From NCBI GenBank assembly GCA_040285825.1, contig JAUPSS010000005.1:248001-312000 (forward strand): a stretch of 64,000 nt of DNA. Reading direction: 5' to 3'. Origin of the DNA: Eukaryota sp. TZLM1-RC (lineage: Eukaryota > Metamonada: BaSk clade). The notes beneath the pieces are model-generated. The model saw only the letters and a program-made list of their open reading frames with translations, ran no database searches and had not been told where the DNA came from. Positions 20,319 through 31,525 of this stretch are shown here, in pieces. The position numbers were made by a program, and so were the translations under genes. The number at the start of each line of letters is the position of its first letter. Within the stretch, counting starts at the first letter, position 1.

Positions 20319-23300
20319 ATGTCAGACATCTCCCAACCAGATATCTCTGACTCTAATCCACCACTTAATATGCAGCAGGTACCAGCATCACGTACACATG
20401 ATATAGAGGGCAACGAGGCAACGGACCCGGATCCCACCTCCCCCTCCCTTAATGTAGACGAAGATGAAAGAGTGGACGAGGTCCCTCCATCTTCAACAAC
20501 AGAAGAGGTAACGAGAACGGACCCGGCTCCCTCTCCCCTCAGGAAAAAAGTAACAGATGAGGTTACGAGAACGGGCCCGGCTCCCTCTCCCCTCAGGAAA
20601 AAAGTAACAGATGAGGTTACGAGAACGGACCCGGCTCCCTCTCCCCTCAAAGCAATGGAAGAGGCAACGAGAACGGACCCGGCTCCCTCTCCCCTCCCAA
20701 TTCTAGAACCTGTCTCAAAGGGAACGGATGGAGATCCCACCTTAGACACGTCTTCCCCATTAGGAGAATATGAAGAAATTCAATCTCAACTAGATGAAAT
20801 GGAGGGAGAAGACGACTCTTCTGAGGGGTTCTACAGGTTATTAAGAGAGGACGCGGAGGCTTACCTCGAACCAACAGATTTCTGTCTGTTCGAGCAACTT
20901 CCCCCTTTATGGAGTTACGTTCAAAAAAGAGGCAGAAACGTTGGTTTCCAGACCCTCGGAATGATTGGGGATACCCAAAAGGTATTGGAAATTCCCCTCA
21001 ATGAAAGGAATGAACTCATAAAGGCACTCGATAAATTGAGTAGAGAGACATTCGGGCGTAACGCAGAACGCCGCCCCAGAATCTCTGGAATGGACAAGAG
21101 AATCAATGAATTGATGTCTCTTCCCATCAAAGATAGATTGGATTGGAAGGCCTCCTTCCTAGATCAATACGGCAGGAGAATAAGGTTTCTCTCCATCGAA
21201 CAGAGAAGTAGGACCGACTCGGAAGACATCCTACAATCCAAATTGCCTGCCTGGTTTGATCCTAACTTTGATACGGAAATCCAAAATTACACGGAGCTGA
21301 CAGAGGGTGCTCCCACATATTTTAGGGAATTTATGGAGCAGGAGGATAGTAGTGAACAAGACAAGCTTGAACCAGTAACCCCAGTAGGGGAACCAGTAGG
21401 GGTTTGATGCAGACGCTCTAAATAACATTCATACGGAACGATCAGCTGTATCCACGTATAGGAGCCGTCCTAACAACTACACCCAACAACATGGTAACTC
21501 GTTCACAAAACAACGAGAGTTTAGACAATGGGTAACGGGAGATCCATCCACATCTCTCCACCTTCCCAAACTGCCTGTTGTAGCCCCTATAATTTCTGAA
21601 AAAAGCCAACCAATACAGGTCTGCTCTATCGACAGCATACCCGATCATGTTCCAACAGTGAACGTCCCGGAACCTGTAACAAGACAAAACGTTGCACCTC
21701 AGGAAGAACCAACTTCCTCTCAACCCATGGAAAGTGAATTTGGAGAAGACATTGAGTTGAACGGGCCAGTCGTTGGAGAAACGGCTCCTCCTCAACCCTC
21801 AGTAAGAGACTCTTCTTCCGATAGACCTACGCGTATTGAGGACCTACAATCCTCAAGAAGAGCTATTGACATGAGCATAGCTAGTAGCCTTCATAGACAG
21901 ATTGATCCACGGTCTAAGGATATCGACTATAAAAGACCTCGATTATCCGCTGATGACCCTATTAACAAAATGTCATAGCTTTTCTTTTAAAATATCAAAC
22001 TTGGGATAAATACGGGCGAAAGATAGCTAATAGAAGCTTCGAAGCCCCAGGTCAATCAGATTGGACCAGAGCCTTTATGATAGCTACCCAGCTATTTGGA
22101 GAAGGCCAAGCAGAAATAACCCAAGATAGGATTAAAGATCTCCCCAAACATATACGCGACGAGATCACCAGGGATACAACACAGCCTTTGGTAAGGATTG
22201 ATCCAGCTATAACAGATAAGCTCGGACCCCCAATCCACCATTATGATTTATTTAGGAGCATGATGATGAGCACTTGCCCCACAGGAATATCCAGCATGAT
22301 CGACCCTAGCCTTCTATCTAGATGGCAGAGTCAAGGTTTACTCGGTGTTGATTATACCGACGCCGACGTCATGGTATTTCTGTTAAAAAGAACGCAATTC
22401 ACATCATATCATGAGGCTTGTACAGCTCTAATGAAGCCTAGAATAAATTGGAGGAAAATCCACAATAGGCATGAGGCTGACAACGAGTTTGGTCGTTATG
22501 TAGAAGATTTTGGAGACGTCTTGAGAATGACCACCTACATGACCGACCTAACCATCCCCGATTTAATTAGAGGAAGCAGTGGGTTGATAACCAGATCTCC
22601 CGCTCTAATAGCCGAGTACTTCCTTATGGGTCTGGATAACTTTGCTATATCAAGCGAACTCCTCCCAGTATGGACTAGGGAATCCTTGTGGGACTCACCG
22701 AACAGAACAACTCTACTCGATTTGATATCGACAACGAGAAGACATTTCCTCGCTTGGTGTTACACAGCAGGAAACAAGCCCACAATGGATGTACTAAGGA
22801 ACAGGGCTAACGAAGAAGATATTCCTTTGGGACTCACGGCAATGAGAACTTACTCAAGAGGAGTAACACCATCAGCCCAAGCTCCAACAAAACGAGCAAG
22901 ACGATCAGGTGGAAAGTCACGAAAAACCCCTCAACACAAATACATCCCTGAAAAGCATGAACGAGAAGGGTCAAAATTCTGTACATTCTGCAGCAACGTC
23001 GAAGGTAACAATCCTGTTGGCCACACTGTATTCGAATGCAAAGATCCTCGTTGCGCTAGAAGCAGAGTTCCCAAAGAAGAAAGATTCAGATTAGGAGAAC
23101 AGGAGGCGCCTGCTAGTAGAGGCAGTGTAGAAAGGGGCCGAGGTGGCCGTGGTAGACGTGTACATAGATTCAAATTTAGAGGCCGTGGAGGCCGTTATAG
23201 AGGTCATAAAGGAAGAGGTCAGTACAGACCTATACATAACATAAACACAACAGAGGACATATCATCAAACGCATCCCCTTCTGAGTCAAAACCGACCCGT

Positions 23301-23657
23301 TCGAGTACGGTTCCTCACAGACGGATCAACAACAGCAACCGGAACAGCAGGACAGGCAACTTTCCTAATCGGGTACATATCAACGCAATCAATCACAACC
23401 AATCAACAACCGATTTAGGAAACCCAGTCAACAACTTTCCAACAGCTCAACAAAATCTTTTAATTCCTCTACAAATTCACCAAACCAGCTCTGATATCAA
23501 TAGCATTTTTGATATTAATTCTACGGTTAGTGAAAACCACGTCAGGTCCCAGCGTTCTCCATTTCTAAGACTGGAGATATCAATAAATGATATTAAAATG
23601 ATTGCGACTATAGATTCGGCTGCGTTTTTGTTCAGTTATTACTGCAGATTTAGCTGA
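20319..23657 (+). pseudogene. Ty3 element: gag and start of protease (frame-disrupted)
   Basis: Reading begins at ATG 20319 (MSDISQPDISDSNPP). Frame 1 runs to TGA at 21405, a second frame is open from there to TAG at 21976, and the first frame is open again from ~21972 to 23657. The joins fall in or near homopolymers. The N-terminal part is acidic with tandem TRTDPAPSPL units. The central part (PPIHHYDLFRSMMMS, DYTDADVMVFLLKRT) resembles the capsid of the second Ty3 element here. The C-terminus has a lone CxxC-x10-H-x4-C knuckle (CTFCSN...HTVFEC) followed by RG-rich repeats (RGGRGRR, RGRGGRYRGH) suited to RNA binding. The protease active site (ATIDSAA) is reached at ~23600, just before an extra T shifts the frame. 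Confidence 0.85.
20505..20696 (+). repeat. Tandem repeat within gag (four units)
   Basis: Four near-identical units each encode E-(V/A)-TRT-(D/G)-PAPSPL. The first three are separated by RKKVTDE spacers, the last by KAM. At DNA level the core acggacccggctccctctcc recurs with single-base changes. The repeat is GC-rich against an AT-rich background. Confidence 0.9.
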
Positions 23658-26600
23658 ACAATGCCATATGTCAATCAATAGCAAGGATACTATTAAGTTC
23701 TTACCAGCTAATAACGTATCCACAAAATCGCTAGGGAGTGCAACTGGTATTCTGTCGTTCAACGTAGGAAGCATTGCGCAACAAGTTCACTATAAACATA
23801 CTCTTCCCATAATCCCGGGTTCGAACAAATTATTAATAGGGACAGACATGTTAAAAGCACTTGGGCTTCAGACGGATGATGGTCTTTTCATTAGATTAGA
23901 CAAAGAACACCGCACTTTGCTAAATGCAGAATCAGAATTCGACTCTAGGATCGCTCAACATTCGATTGGGAACTTAGATAACCAATCACCAAGTCTTCTG
24001 ATTTTGAGGAGCAATTAGCAAGATCTGGATGTGAGATAAATTTAGATGATAGTAATAATAAATTAAAATTAACGAGTCTACTAAAATTATTCAGCGATGT
24101 TTTTAGTGAAACTCCTAATAGAAAAGGAATCGATTGTAATCCTCTAACAATCCCCTTTAGAGATGAGAATGCTATAGTACATAAACCTGCTAGACGGTTA
24201 AATCCCAGCAAAATGGAAATAGCAAACAAAATATTTGATGAACTGATCGAAATGGGCTATGCAGTTGAATCTAATTATAAATTCAGCTCTCCTATTGTCT
24301 TAGTTATATACCCTGACGGCAAAAAACCCAGGTTAACTGGAGACTTCAGCGGTAAAGATGGAGTTAAGGCCCACACGATTTCAGTAGAGCCTAATCTACC
24401 TAGGATTAGTGATATATTAGAATTTTTGAGTAGAGCAAATTACATCGCCACGCTTGATTTACCAAAAGCTTTCTGGCAGATGAATGTTGCTGAGAAGGAT
24501 ATTGAGAAAACATCAATTTCAATCCCTGGAAGATCAATTATGTTTAAAAGAGCTTGCTTCGGATTAAAGAACATCCCAGCAGTTTTTCAAAATGTAATGA
24601 TGGAAATATTCCAAATTGATGGCGTTTTTATATATATTGATGATATCATAATAGTTGGAACGACTTTCGAAGAATTCTATAAGAGATTACAAAGAGTCCT
24701 CCAATGCGCCAGAAATAGACGTGTAAATATAGGCTTACGTAAATGTAAATTCGTAACATCAAAACACCCTATCGACATTTTAGGAAGTACCTTCCAGGAT
24801 AAAACTAGATTTATAAGTAAGAAAAAAATCGAAGCCTTGATGAGAATCCCTAGACCAAAAACAGTGAAAGAAGTTCGCTCATTGGTAGGATCCATCAATT
24901 ATATTAGAGATTGGCTTCCAGGTATATCTGAATTAATTGCTCCAATTAACGAGCTAATTAAAGGAAAACCCAGAATAATTAAATGGACTTGCAAGCATGA
25001 CGATTACTTAAAACAAATAAAAGACCTAATAGTAAACCACATGCCCCTTGAATTACCAGCTCCGGGCAAGCGAGTATTGATAAGTACTGACGCTTCAGAT
25101 GTAGCAGTAGGAGGTGTTATTTGGCAAGAAATTGAACCCTACTCCCCTGCAGGAACCCCGCTAAATAAAAGGAAAGTGAAACCTTTGTCATTCTATAGTA
25201 GATTACTTACAGAAACACAAAGAAAATGGTCCACTTTACAAAAAGAATTATACGCAATACTTCTGATTTTAACTGAAAGTTGTTTAGAAAGCTACTTGTT
25301 AACTAGACATTTAACAATTTTCACAGATCATAAAAACATTGCATTCCTGGCTACAGCCCCAGAGAAAAATAGAATTGTAAAGAGATGGCTGCCGATACTA
25401 TCTGAATTCGACTTTGACATAGTCCACGAACCTGGTGAAGACAACCATTGGGCAGATATGTTATCGAGGAATATTGATTTGGATCAAAACGAGGAAACTC
25501 CTTCTATTTGTAGTATAAATATACCAGACACTTTACTTTCAAATTACGAGATACCTCCACTAGACGATGATTCTGATTCGGATCTTGAAGACATCCCTTC
25601 AATCTCATCTCTAAGTAGACACCAAGACCTACCTATTTTTTCTTCTTGGCTGACTAAGATAAGATCTGAACAACAAATAGCCAAAAACAACAACGACTCT
25701 TTATTTGATAACGCAATTCTAGATGTAAACACTCAAATTTGGAAAAATAATAAAAACAAAATTTTGATTCCAAAGAGCCTCAGAAAACAGGCACTATTAT
25801 TAATACATGGTTTGGTTCAATCTGGTCACCCCAGCAAAAACGATAGTTTACACAAACTGTCCAAAAGCGATTTCTACTGGCCCAATATGAGAAATTACCT
25901 TATTAATCATGTCAAAAGATGCCCAACTTGTCAAAAAACGGCTCCAGTTAAAAGATCAAAAACACCTTCCACTGGATCTTTATGGGCAGATCGTCCTTTT
26001 GCCAGATTAAATGTCGATACAATTGGACCCCTAAATTCTGACAACGAAGGAAATAAATATCTATTAGTATTTGTAGACTCTTTTACTGGATATACAATTT
26101 TAGTCCCTCTAAAAGAACTCAATGCCTTAGAAACCGCAGATGCCTTGATTTGGAATGTTTGCGCTATCTTCGGCATACCTATGTTAATTCATAGTGATAA
26201 TGGACCTGAGTTCGCCAATGAGACTTTCAAAATAGTGTGTAACAGATTAGCGATTGAGATGAGTAACTCAATTCCCCACTATTCAGAAAGTAATGGACTT
26301 GTAGAACGTAAACATAGAGACGTTCTTCAATGCTTAAGGAAACTATTAATAGATTTCAATGATTACGGAAATTGGTCTACATACGTACCTGTATCCCAAC
26401 TATTAATAAATTCTACTAAAAGCAGAAAAACTGGTTTTACCCCATACGAACTCATGTTCGGTTCTTCGATTAGTCCAAGAACAGACCCTGCTAATATATT
26501 AGGAAATTTATCCAAATTTGAAACTAATATCCCTTTATTAGATGACTTCAAAATGAAAAACACTCGTCTACAAGAAAAAAGGGAAGAAGCAGAGCGTCAC

Positions 26601-27137
26601 CAAACATTAAATACTCCGTCTTCAGTAGATAATACTAATTCGTGTTTTATAGTATTTAATATTGGTGACTACGTCTTACGTAAAACCAAGCAAAATAATA
26701 AATTGCATGGATCTTGGAATGGACCATTTTTAGTTATTGACCTTCCTTCCAAATCCACTTTATTATTGAAGAATCTTACTACTGGCACAGAATTAAAAGC
26801 TGCCAAGAAAGATTGCAAAATCTATAACGCAGAAAATCCACAGGACATTGAATTCCTCAAGGCAGTCGCTGCAGGCGATTCCGAAAAACACGTTATAGAG
26901 AAAATCCTCTCAGAATACCACTCTGATTCAGGTAGTTTCTGTACTGTTCAATGGTTTGGCGGTGAGACAACAGAAGAGCCACTCCATTCGGTTAGACACT
27001 CAGAAGCTTATAAGTTATTTAGTAAGGATAACAAGAAAATTGGTAAACGTACCACTAGTCGACGACAAGGTACCTCCAATGAGTCTACGCCTTCTAAGAA
27101 GCCTAGACGCAGTAATAGAATTAGGAAGAGGAGCTAA
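23620..27137 (+). pseudogene. Ty3 element: protease, RT, RNase H, integrase with chromodomain-like tail
   Basis: Protease continues in a shifted frame (SVITADLAEQCHM ... LLIGTDML) to TAG at 24016. From ~23990 another frame is open to 27137 (974 codons from ATG 24213). RT shows SPIVLV, TLDLPKAFWQM, FGLKNIPAVFQ and YIDDIII. RNase H has STDASDVAVGG and FTDHKNI. Integrase has the zinc motif HGLVQSGHPS...CPTCQK, then NVDTIGPL (D), HSDNGPEFAN (D) and SESNGLVERKHRD (E), so its catalytic triad is intact. After DYVLRKTKQNNKLHGSWNGP the tail carries VIEKILSEY...TVQWFGGET, a chromodomain-like segment of the sort used by chromoviruses to target chromatin. The basic C-terminus (KKPRRSNRIRKRS) resembles a nuclear localisation signal. 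Confidence 0.92.
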
Positions 27138-27267
27138 TTCTTAGTTTATATCGAATATTTATATTATATCGATTATATGTATTTATTTATAGTTATTTCG
27201 TTATTTGTATATAGTTTTTGTTTCATATTCATATAAGCTGATTTATTTTGAAAAAGGGAAGAAGCAG

Positions 27268-27346
27268 TGTTGGCGCCCTAAGGCTTATATAATATGAATG
27301 GAAAATAAATCAGACTTTTCTTTACTACAATAGACTTTAGGCAACA
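27268..27346 (+). repeat. 3' LTR (79 bp)
   Basis: Identical to 20163-20241. It starts immediately after a purine-rich tract and lies 130 bp beyond the pol stop codon. Confidence 0.95.
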
Positions 27347-28096
27347 GTTTGTCTTCTTTTCGCAGTGTTCTTTTCAAAATAGTTCATCTTGTTTGATAAC
27401 GAAAGTTCCTCGCCGTTTTGGATAACTGCTCTCAGATATTCTATTTTTGACAGTAATGCGAATCAGACTTAATCTACCTCCTCATCAATGCTTATCAGAT
27501 ACGAAATGTAAATGTGGTGCTTATGCTCCTTTTGAAACACATTATTTTCTGTTGTAAATTCATTCAAAAAAGATCAATTATCCACAAATGTTGCATTATG
27601 GAGGATGAATTTATTTTACCCTTCTTCTTAATACACTTTTGACCCTATGGCGTTGTTTAGGACCCCTCCAAAATCATCTCAGGGATTCCTTGGAGCCAAC
27701 ACAATACAGTTCGTGATTGTATTTATGTCTCTTAAAGTGTGCTTATCATCCAGTTTGTTGAGAACCTCTGTTTGATAAATTAAATTTAAGCTTGGGCCAA
27801 AAACAAGCTGATGTTGAATGTGCTTGGTATGATGGAACTTAAGTAATTATCGATTGTACTACCGTATCTCCCTGGAAAAGAAGTTCCAATTCTGACATTC
27901 GAGATTTACTCAAATTTGCAGAGCTTTCCAAGAAATCAAAATACGAAGCCCTACTGCAACGTCTTAACGGAGCAAGAGGCAGAAACATCAAATTTGTCCC
28001 AATTGCTACATCAATTTTTGCTACCCTTGGAATTGAAGGTCTCAATTTTTTAGATGATTTAGGAAAACTTCTCAAGGAAAGTGGTCGTACTGATGC
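27347..28096 (+). mobile_element. Group C LINE, right half
   Basis: Continues the LINE interrupted at 20162: SSCLITKVPRRFG, MRIRLNLPPHQCLSDTKCKCG (knuckle start), several stops, then DLLKFAELSKKSKYEALLQ and ARGRNIKFVPIATSIFATLG. It is cut at 28096 by the LTR of the second Ty3 element, just before the WKNRIVF block present in the related fragment at 13632-14055. Confidence 0.8.
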
Positions 28097-28194
28097 TGTT
28101 GACATAATAAACAGAAAAAGGATAAGAATTTTTATTAAATTCACTGGCCGTCACTAGTAAAGTCTATACTAGACTAATTGTCTACAGTACAACA
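28097..28194 (-). repeat. 3' LTR of the second Ty3 element (98 bp)
   Basis: Plus-strand ends are TGTTGACATAATAAAC and ACAGTACAACA, giving the TGTTG...CAACA termini seen in the 79-bp LTRs of the first element. On the element's strand it contains AATAAAA. A diverged relative lies alone at 39486-39610. Confidence 0.75.
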
Positions 28195-29830
28195 CTACCT
28201 TTCCCCTCTCTTAGATCTCATACAACAGCTATAAGAATTCACTGCAAAGGGTTTAGTCTTAGATTTAGAATCGGAATTCACTTTCCGTTTTCTGGAAGTG
28301 CGAGGGCCAAGGGTACGCAAATATGATTGGTATGCCTCAGTGCTTTTGACGTCAGTAACTGGGACAGACAATGTCCCGCCGCCATACCAAACTGCGGTAC
28401 AATAAGGAACTTTATTATTATTCGAGTCTATAAGATCGAAGTGATCTGTAATCTTAATAATTATTGATTCCTCCATATCACCGGCAGCAATGTTGTTATG
28501 CCAATCTATATCTTCTTTGGGGAAGTCAGAGAGGTGTAGTTTACAATGATTACTTGCCATAGACATCGACCCAGTGACAAGATTCTTGGGTAATAAACTT
28601 TTATTGGATTTAACTTCAATGAGAAAAGGGCCAGCGAAGCAACCATGGAGTTTTCCATTAGTCTTTAATACCAAAACTAAGTCACCTTTATTAAAAGGTT
28701 TCTTATGTTTGTTAAGTTCAGGCAGTTGATGAGCTTGCCTGAGCTCTGCCTCTTTTTTCTTTTTTGAAATCCTTTCAAGTTTTGCTTCAAGATCTTAAAC
28801 CAAGGGAATATTAAAACTAGCTGATTTTATTAGTTCAAACATATCACTAGGATCAGCTCTAGGGCTGTGATCGCTACCAAACATTAAATTGTAGGGTGAA
28901 TGACCAGTAACTTTACTAATAGTTGAATAAATTTGAAGTTGTACAATTGGGATATATTCGCTCCAATTGCTGTAATCCCCAGAGTCCACCAAAATCTTTC
29001 TTAGACTTTGTAAAATGTCTCTGTGACGTCCTTTTACTAGACCGTTGCTTTGTGCAAAGCCAGTTAGTGAACGACTTACTTCAATATTTAATAGATCGCA
29101 TAACCCTTTGAAAATGGCATTTGCAAATTCAATACCATTGTCACTGTGAATTAACAGTGGGATACCAAAAACTGATTACTACACTCCATAAAAGGTGATT
29201 AATTGCCTCCACTGCATTCAATTTCTCTACAGGGCAAATGATCGTATACCTAGTGAACGAATCTACAAAAACCATTATCATCCTGTTGTAATGGTCCAAT
29301 AGTGTCTGTGTTTAATCGTGCAAAGGACGATCAGCCCAAAGAGAGCCAGATGATTGAATGAACTGTAGTACGTATTACTAACGTATTCATTACCAGTACG
29401 TTGACCGGACTCCATAAAAACTATGCCATTCTGCGATAACCTTACTTTCGATCATAACTCCCAAATATAAAGGGTCCTATCCGAAAAACATTGATCTAAC
29501 AAAGTCGTACTGATGAACAGGTGGATCATATTTGGTGATCGTTGTAAATGCTTTGGTGGGTCCATCGCTATTCCTAACCGTTTTTGACAAATTGCCAAAG
29601 TTAAGTACGAAGTCGAAGATCTTCTTCGCATCAAACGCTTCGTTTAACTGACTTAGACATCTGAGTTTGTCGTCGATTTTTTTCCTCAATTTCTCCTCGT
29701 GTGTTACAGGTGTTCTGTAAAGACCGAGGGTGTCGACAAGAGAATCTCTAGGAACATTCGTTTCTAGGGGTGGCGTAGGTTTAGTGGGATTATCTACAGA
29801 TGCTTGTGTAGGAGTTACTTCACAAGAAGA
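28097..29830 (-). mobile_element. Second Ty3/gypsy element, internally deleted and decayed
   Basis: On the minus strand, from high to low coordinates: a gag fragment (29830-29450; KYDPPVHQYDFVRSMFFG, equivalent to PPIHHYDLFRSMMMS of the intact element), then integrase pieces. These are SLWADRPL near 29330, VDSFTRYTIICPVEKLNAVE, HSDNG, an SNGLVKG-like segment, SNWSEYIPIVQLQIYSTISK (28992-28795) and a 159-codon tail (28674-28195) with NGKLHGCFAGPF and CTAVWYGGGT, the chromodomain-like segment. Protease, RT and RNase H are gone. The pol frame ends in TAG at 28197-28195, one base from the LTR. The 5' LTR has been lost next to R350 copy 2. Confidence 0.85.
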
Positions 29831-30174
29831 AAAGAAGAAACAACAAACTTAAGCTTGAGTAAATAAATGTAATAATGAAAGCTGTTGACTAAAGGTATTA
29901 TTAATAGTGATTCGGTGAAAGACTGATGACGTGACATGACGTGGCATTGGTTCTTTTAAGGATTGGTGTGTGATAGGAGGCGGAGCTCAATGTGTACAGA
30001 CAACATGAACGGGCATGAACTTCAGGAGCAGTGGAGAGGACAGACTTTCCTTGTGCAGTAAATCTGTTGAAAAGTTCTCGGCAAAGAGTGGTCAGCATCG
30101 TGACGGCAAAGAGGAGAGACCATTGACACATCTATAAACGAGACGTTGATCAAAAAAACATGTAAATTTTGTGG
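29828..30174 (+). repeat. R350 repeat, copy 2
   Basis: Second copy of the repeat at 18076-18427. Here there is no kinase fragment in front; the repeat begins where the decayed Ty3 element ends. Single-base differences and indels are scattered across the length, as expected for an old or independently evolving copy. Confidence 0.75.
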
Positions 30175-30259
30175 AACCGCAACACGGTTTGATTTCCAAT
30201 TGTTAAAGAGCGAATTTCAAATCCAGACAGGTTTTCACATCATGACCACTTTTGTCCAA

Positions 30260-30388
30260 GACATAATGACACTCTCAAATTCAATTTGTTGTAATTTACG
30301 AATTATTACGGTTTTTTATCGAATAAGAGAACCAATGACCAGAAAACAAGCATATCAGGACTTTGTAGAGAAAATTTTGGTTCACTGA
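30260..30388 (+). mobile_element. Group A LINE 3' tail attached to R350, copy 2
   Basis: Encodes a diverged version of the group A C-terminus: NLRIITVFYRIREPMTRKQ, AYQDFVEKILVH and TGA, followed by ttagttcaataaaatatc. It begins with the same actctcaaattcaattt as 19318. Confidence 0.7.
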
Positions 30389-30410
30389 TTTTAGTCAGCT
30401 TATTTTAGTT

Positions 30411-30911
30411 CAATAAAATATCTTCTGGTCATCACAAACTTACTTCTACTTTAGTGCTACAAAAAGTCTTAGTTGAACCGTAGAATTTACAGATCATTAC
30501 CCCTCCAACTCGCCACCTTTGTTTCAAGCTCAATGTATTCTCATGTTTACTGAATCGTTGATTATTTATTTCAGTGTGTGTTATGGGACTTGAATAGAAC
30601 AAACAACTTTTGTGTTTACATCAGCTTAGGTCACAAACACTGGTGATATGCCATAAAAATTTTTGATTAATATTATTTGAAAAAACAATTTATTGGTGTT
30701 CAGCAATGGCATTGTGCGACTGTAAAAAGATCCGCAATTAAGCCAACCTGCAATAATGCATATAGTTTCCACCTTTGGTGCTTGTTTGTTATAATTTTGT
30801 TAGTGATCAGTTAGGGAAAGTGTTTTTCAAGCCTACTTTGAATGTAAAGATTATTAATAATCGATCGTATTGAAATTCATTTATATATTTTGCCTTAATG
30901 ACTAAAACTGG
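30411..30911. other. 500 bp AT-rich sequence, nothing recognised
   Basis: No open frame or family resemblance on either strand between the R350/LINE tail and the PDCD2 relic. Confidence 0.5.
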
Positions 30912-31451
30912 TTATTTTAAACCATAAACAAATTCTTCAACGTATTCGTGTTTACAATCACCAGAATTTTCACAAGAATAAATGAGTAAAGAGGTAAAAT
31001 CTACATAGTCTGTGTTACCTAAATAAATAATTGATGGTAGAACTTGAAATTCAAATACCCTTTTGGAGCCACAAAAGGAACAATTAGGAACTGAGAAATT
31101 TGGTTGTGGACAAGGCCACAAAGGTTGACCATCAAAACACTATCGAATAATTTGTTTAGAGTTTCGGCAAAATCGCGTGGAAAATTCAGCAAAAAATATT
31201 ACAGCTCCAGACACTATTGAGCTGCCACATCGTTTAAGATGGACTGATATCTTCTTGACTACCTTCTTTTTAGTTCCTCCCTGTCTTCTGTTAGCACTTG
31301 ATGAGGATATGCAACTTTTAATAATATAATATAACAATACAATAACTTGTGATATAAACAATCTGAAAGATATGCAATTTTTTTCTAAAGAAAATGTTCC
31401 TCGTTTTTGCTCTTGGATCATTTCTTTTTCATCTTTTTTGCTTTCTTTCAT
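30912..31451 (-). pseudogene. PDCD2-like C-terminal domain, broken
   Basis: The minus strand from 31121 to 30912 encodes PNCSFCGSKRVFEFQVLPS, DFTSLLIYSCENSGDC and HEYVEEFVYGLK, a clear match to the PDCD2 C-terminal domain (C-xxCG-xR-xFEFQ-x-(M/L)P...Y-xEEFV). That family is a chaperone or adaptor for 40S ribosomal protein uS5/Rps2. In the same frame just upstream lie EFSTRFCRNSKQIIR, a TAG, then CFDGQPLWP. Family members have a Tyr (RY) at the TAG position. Further upstream the frame (to 31451) has no recognisable N-terminal domain, and the divergent DUF4211 gene leaves no room for one. It is most likely a truncated, nonsense-mutated remnant. Confidence 0.65.
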
Positions 31452-31525
31452 TCTTTTTTGCCAGAATTATATCCTTAGACTAATTCTGTACTGAGACTTA
31501 TTACTTCCAGCAGTGTATTTTTCTC

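Larger units (their letters stand above)
20163..27346 (+). mobile_element. Ty3/gypsy LTR retrotransposon (7184 bp)
   Basis: Two identical 79-bp LTRs enclose gag, protease, RT, RNase H and integrase in that order, the Ty3/gypsy order. Flanks carry GTTT on both sides (20159-20162 and 27347-27350), consistent with a 4-bp target duplication, and the flanking LINE is contiguous across the insertion. A purine-rich tract (gaaaaagggaagaagcag) lies directly before the 3' LTR, as expected for plus-strand priming. A TGG at 20250 could begin a primer-binding site, but I cannot match it to a tRNA. At least four frame changes and one in-frame stop break gag-pro, so the copy is probably not autonomous. Confidence 0.95.

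Noticed and set aside
20312-20749. 145-codon antisense frame with GEGAGSVLV repeats in gag
   Set aside because: The repeats mirror the sense-strand TRTDPAPSPL minisatellite; there is no evidence of antisense coding.
21395-21410. Programmed +1 frameshift between gag parts
   Set aside because: The shift splits gag itself rather than separating gag from pol, and three further shifts occur downstream, so decay or homopolymer error is simpler.
30912-31140. Reassigned TAG codon (TAG read as Tyr)
   Set aside because: TAG ends E1 and several LINE ORFs at the expected place, so the standard code applies and the PDCD2 TAG is a nonsense change.
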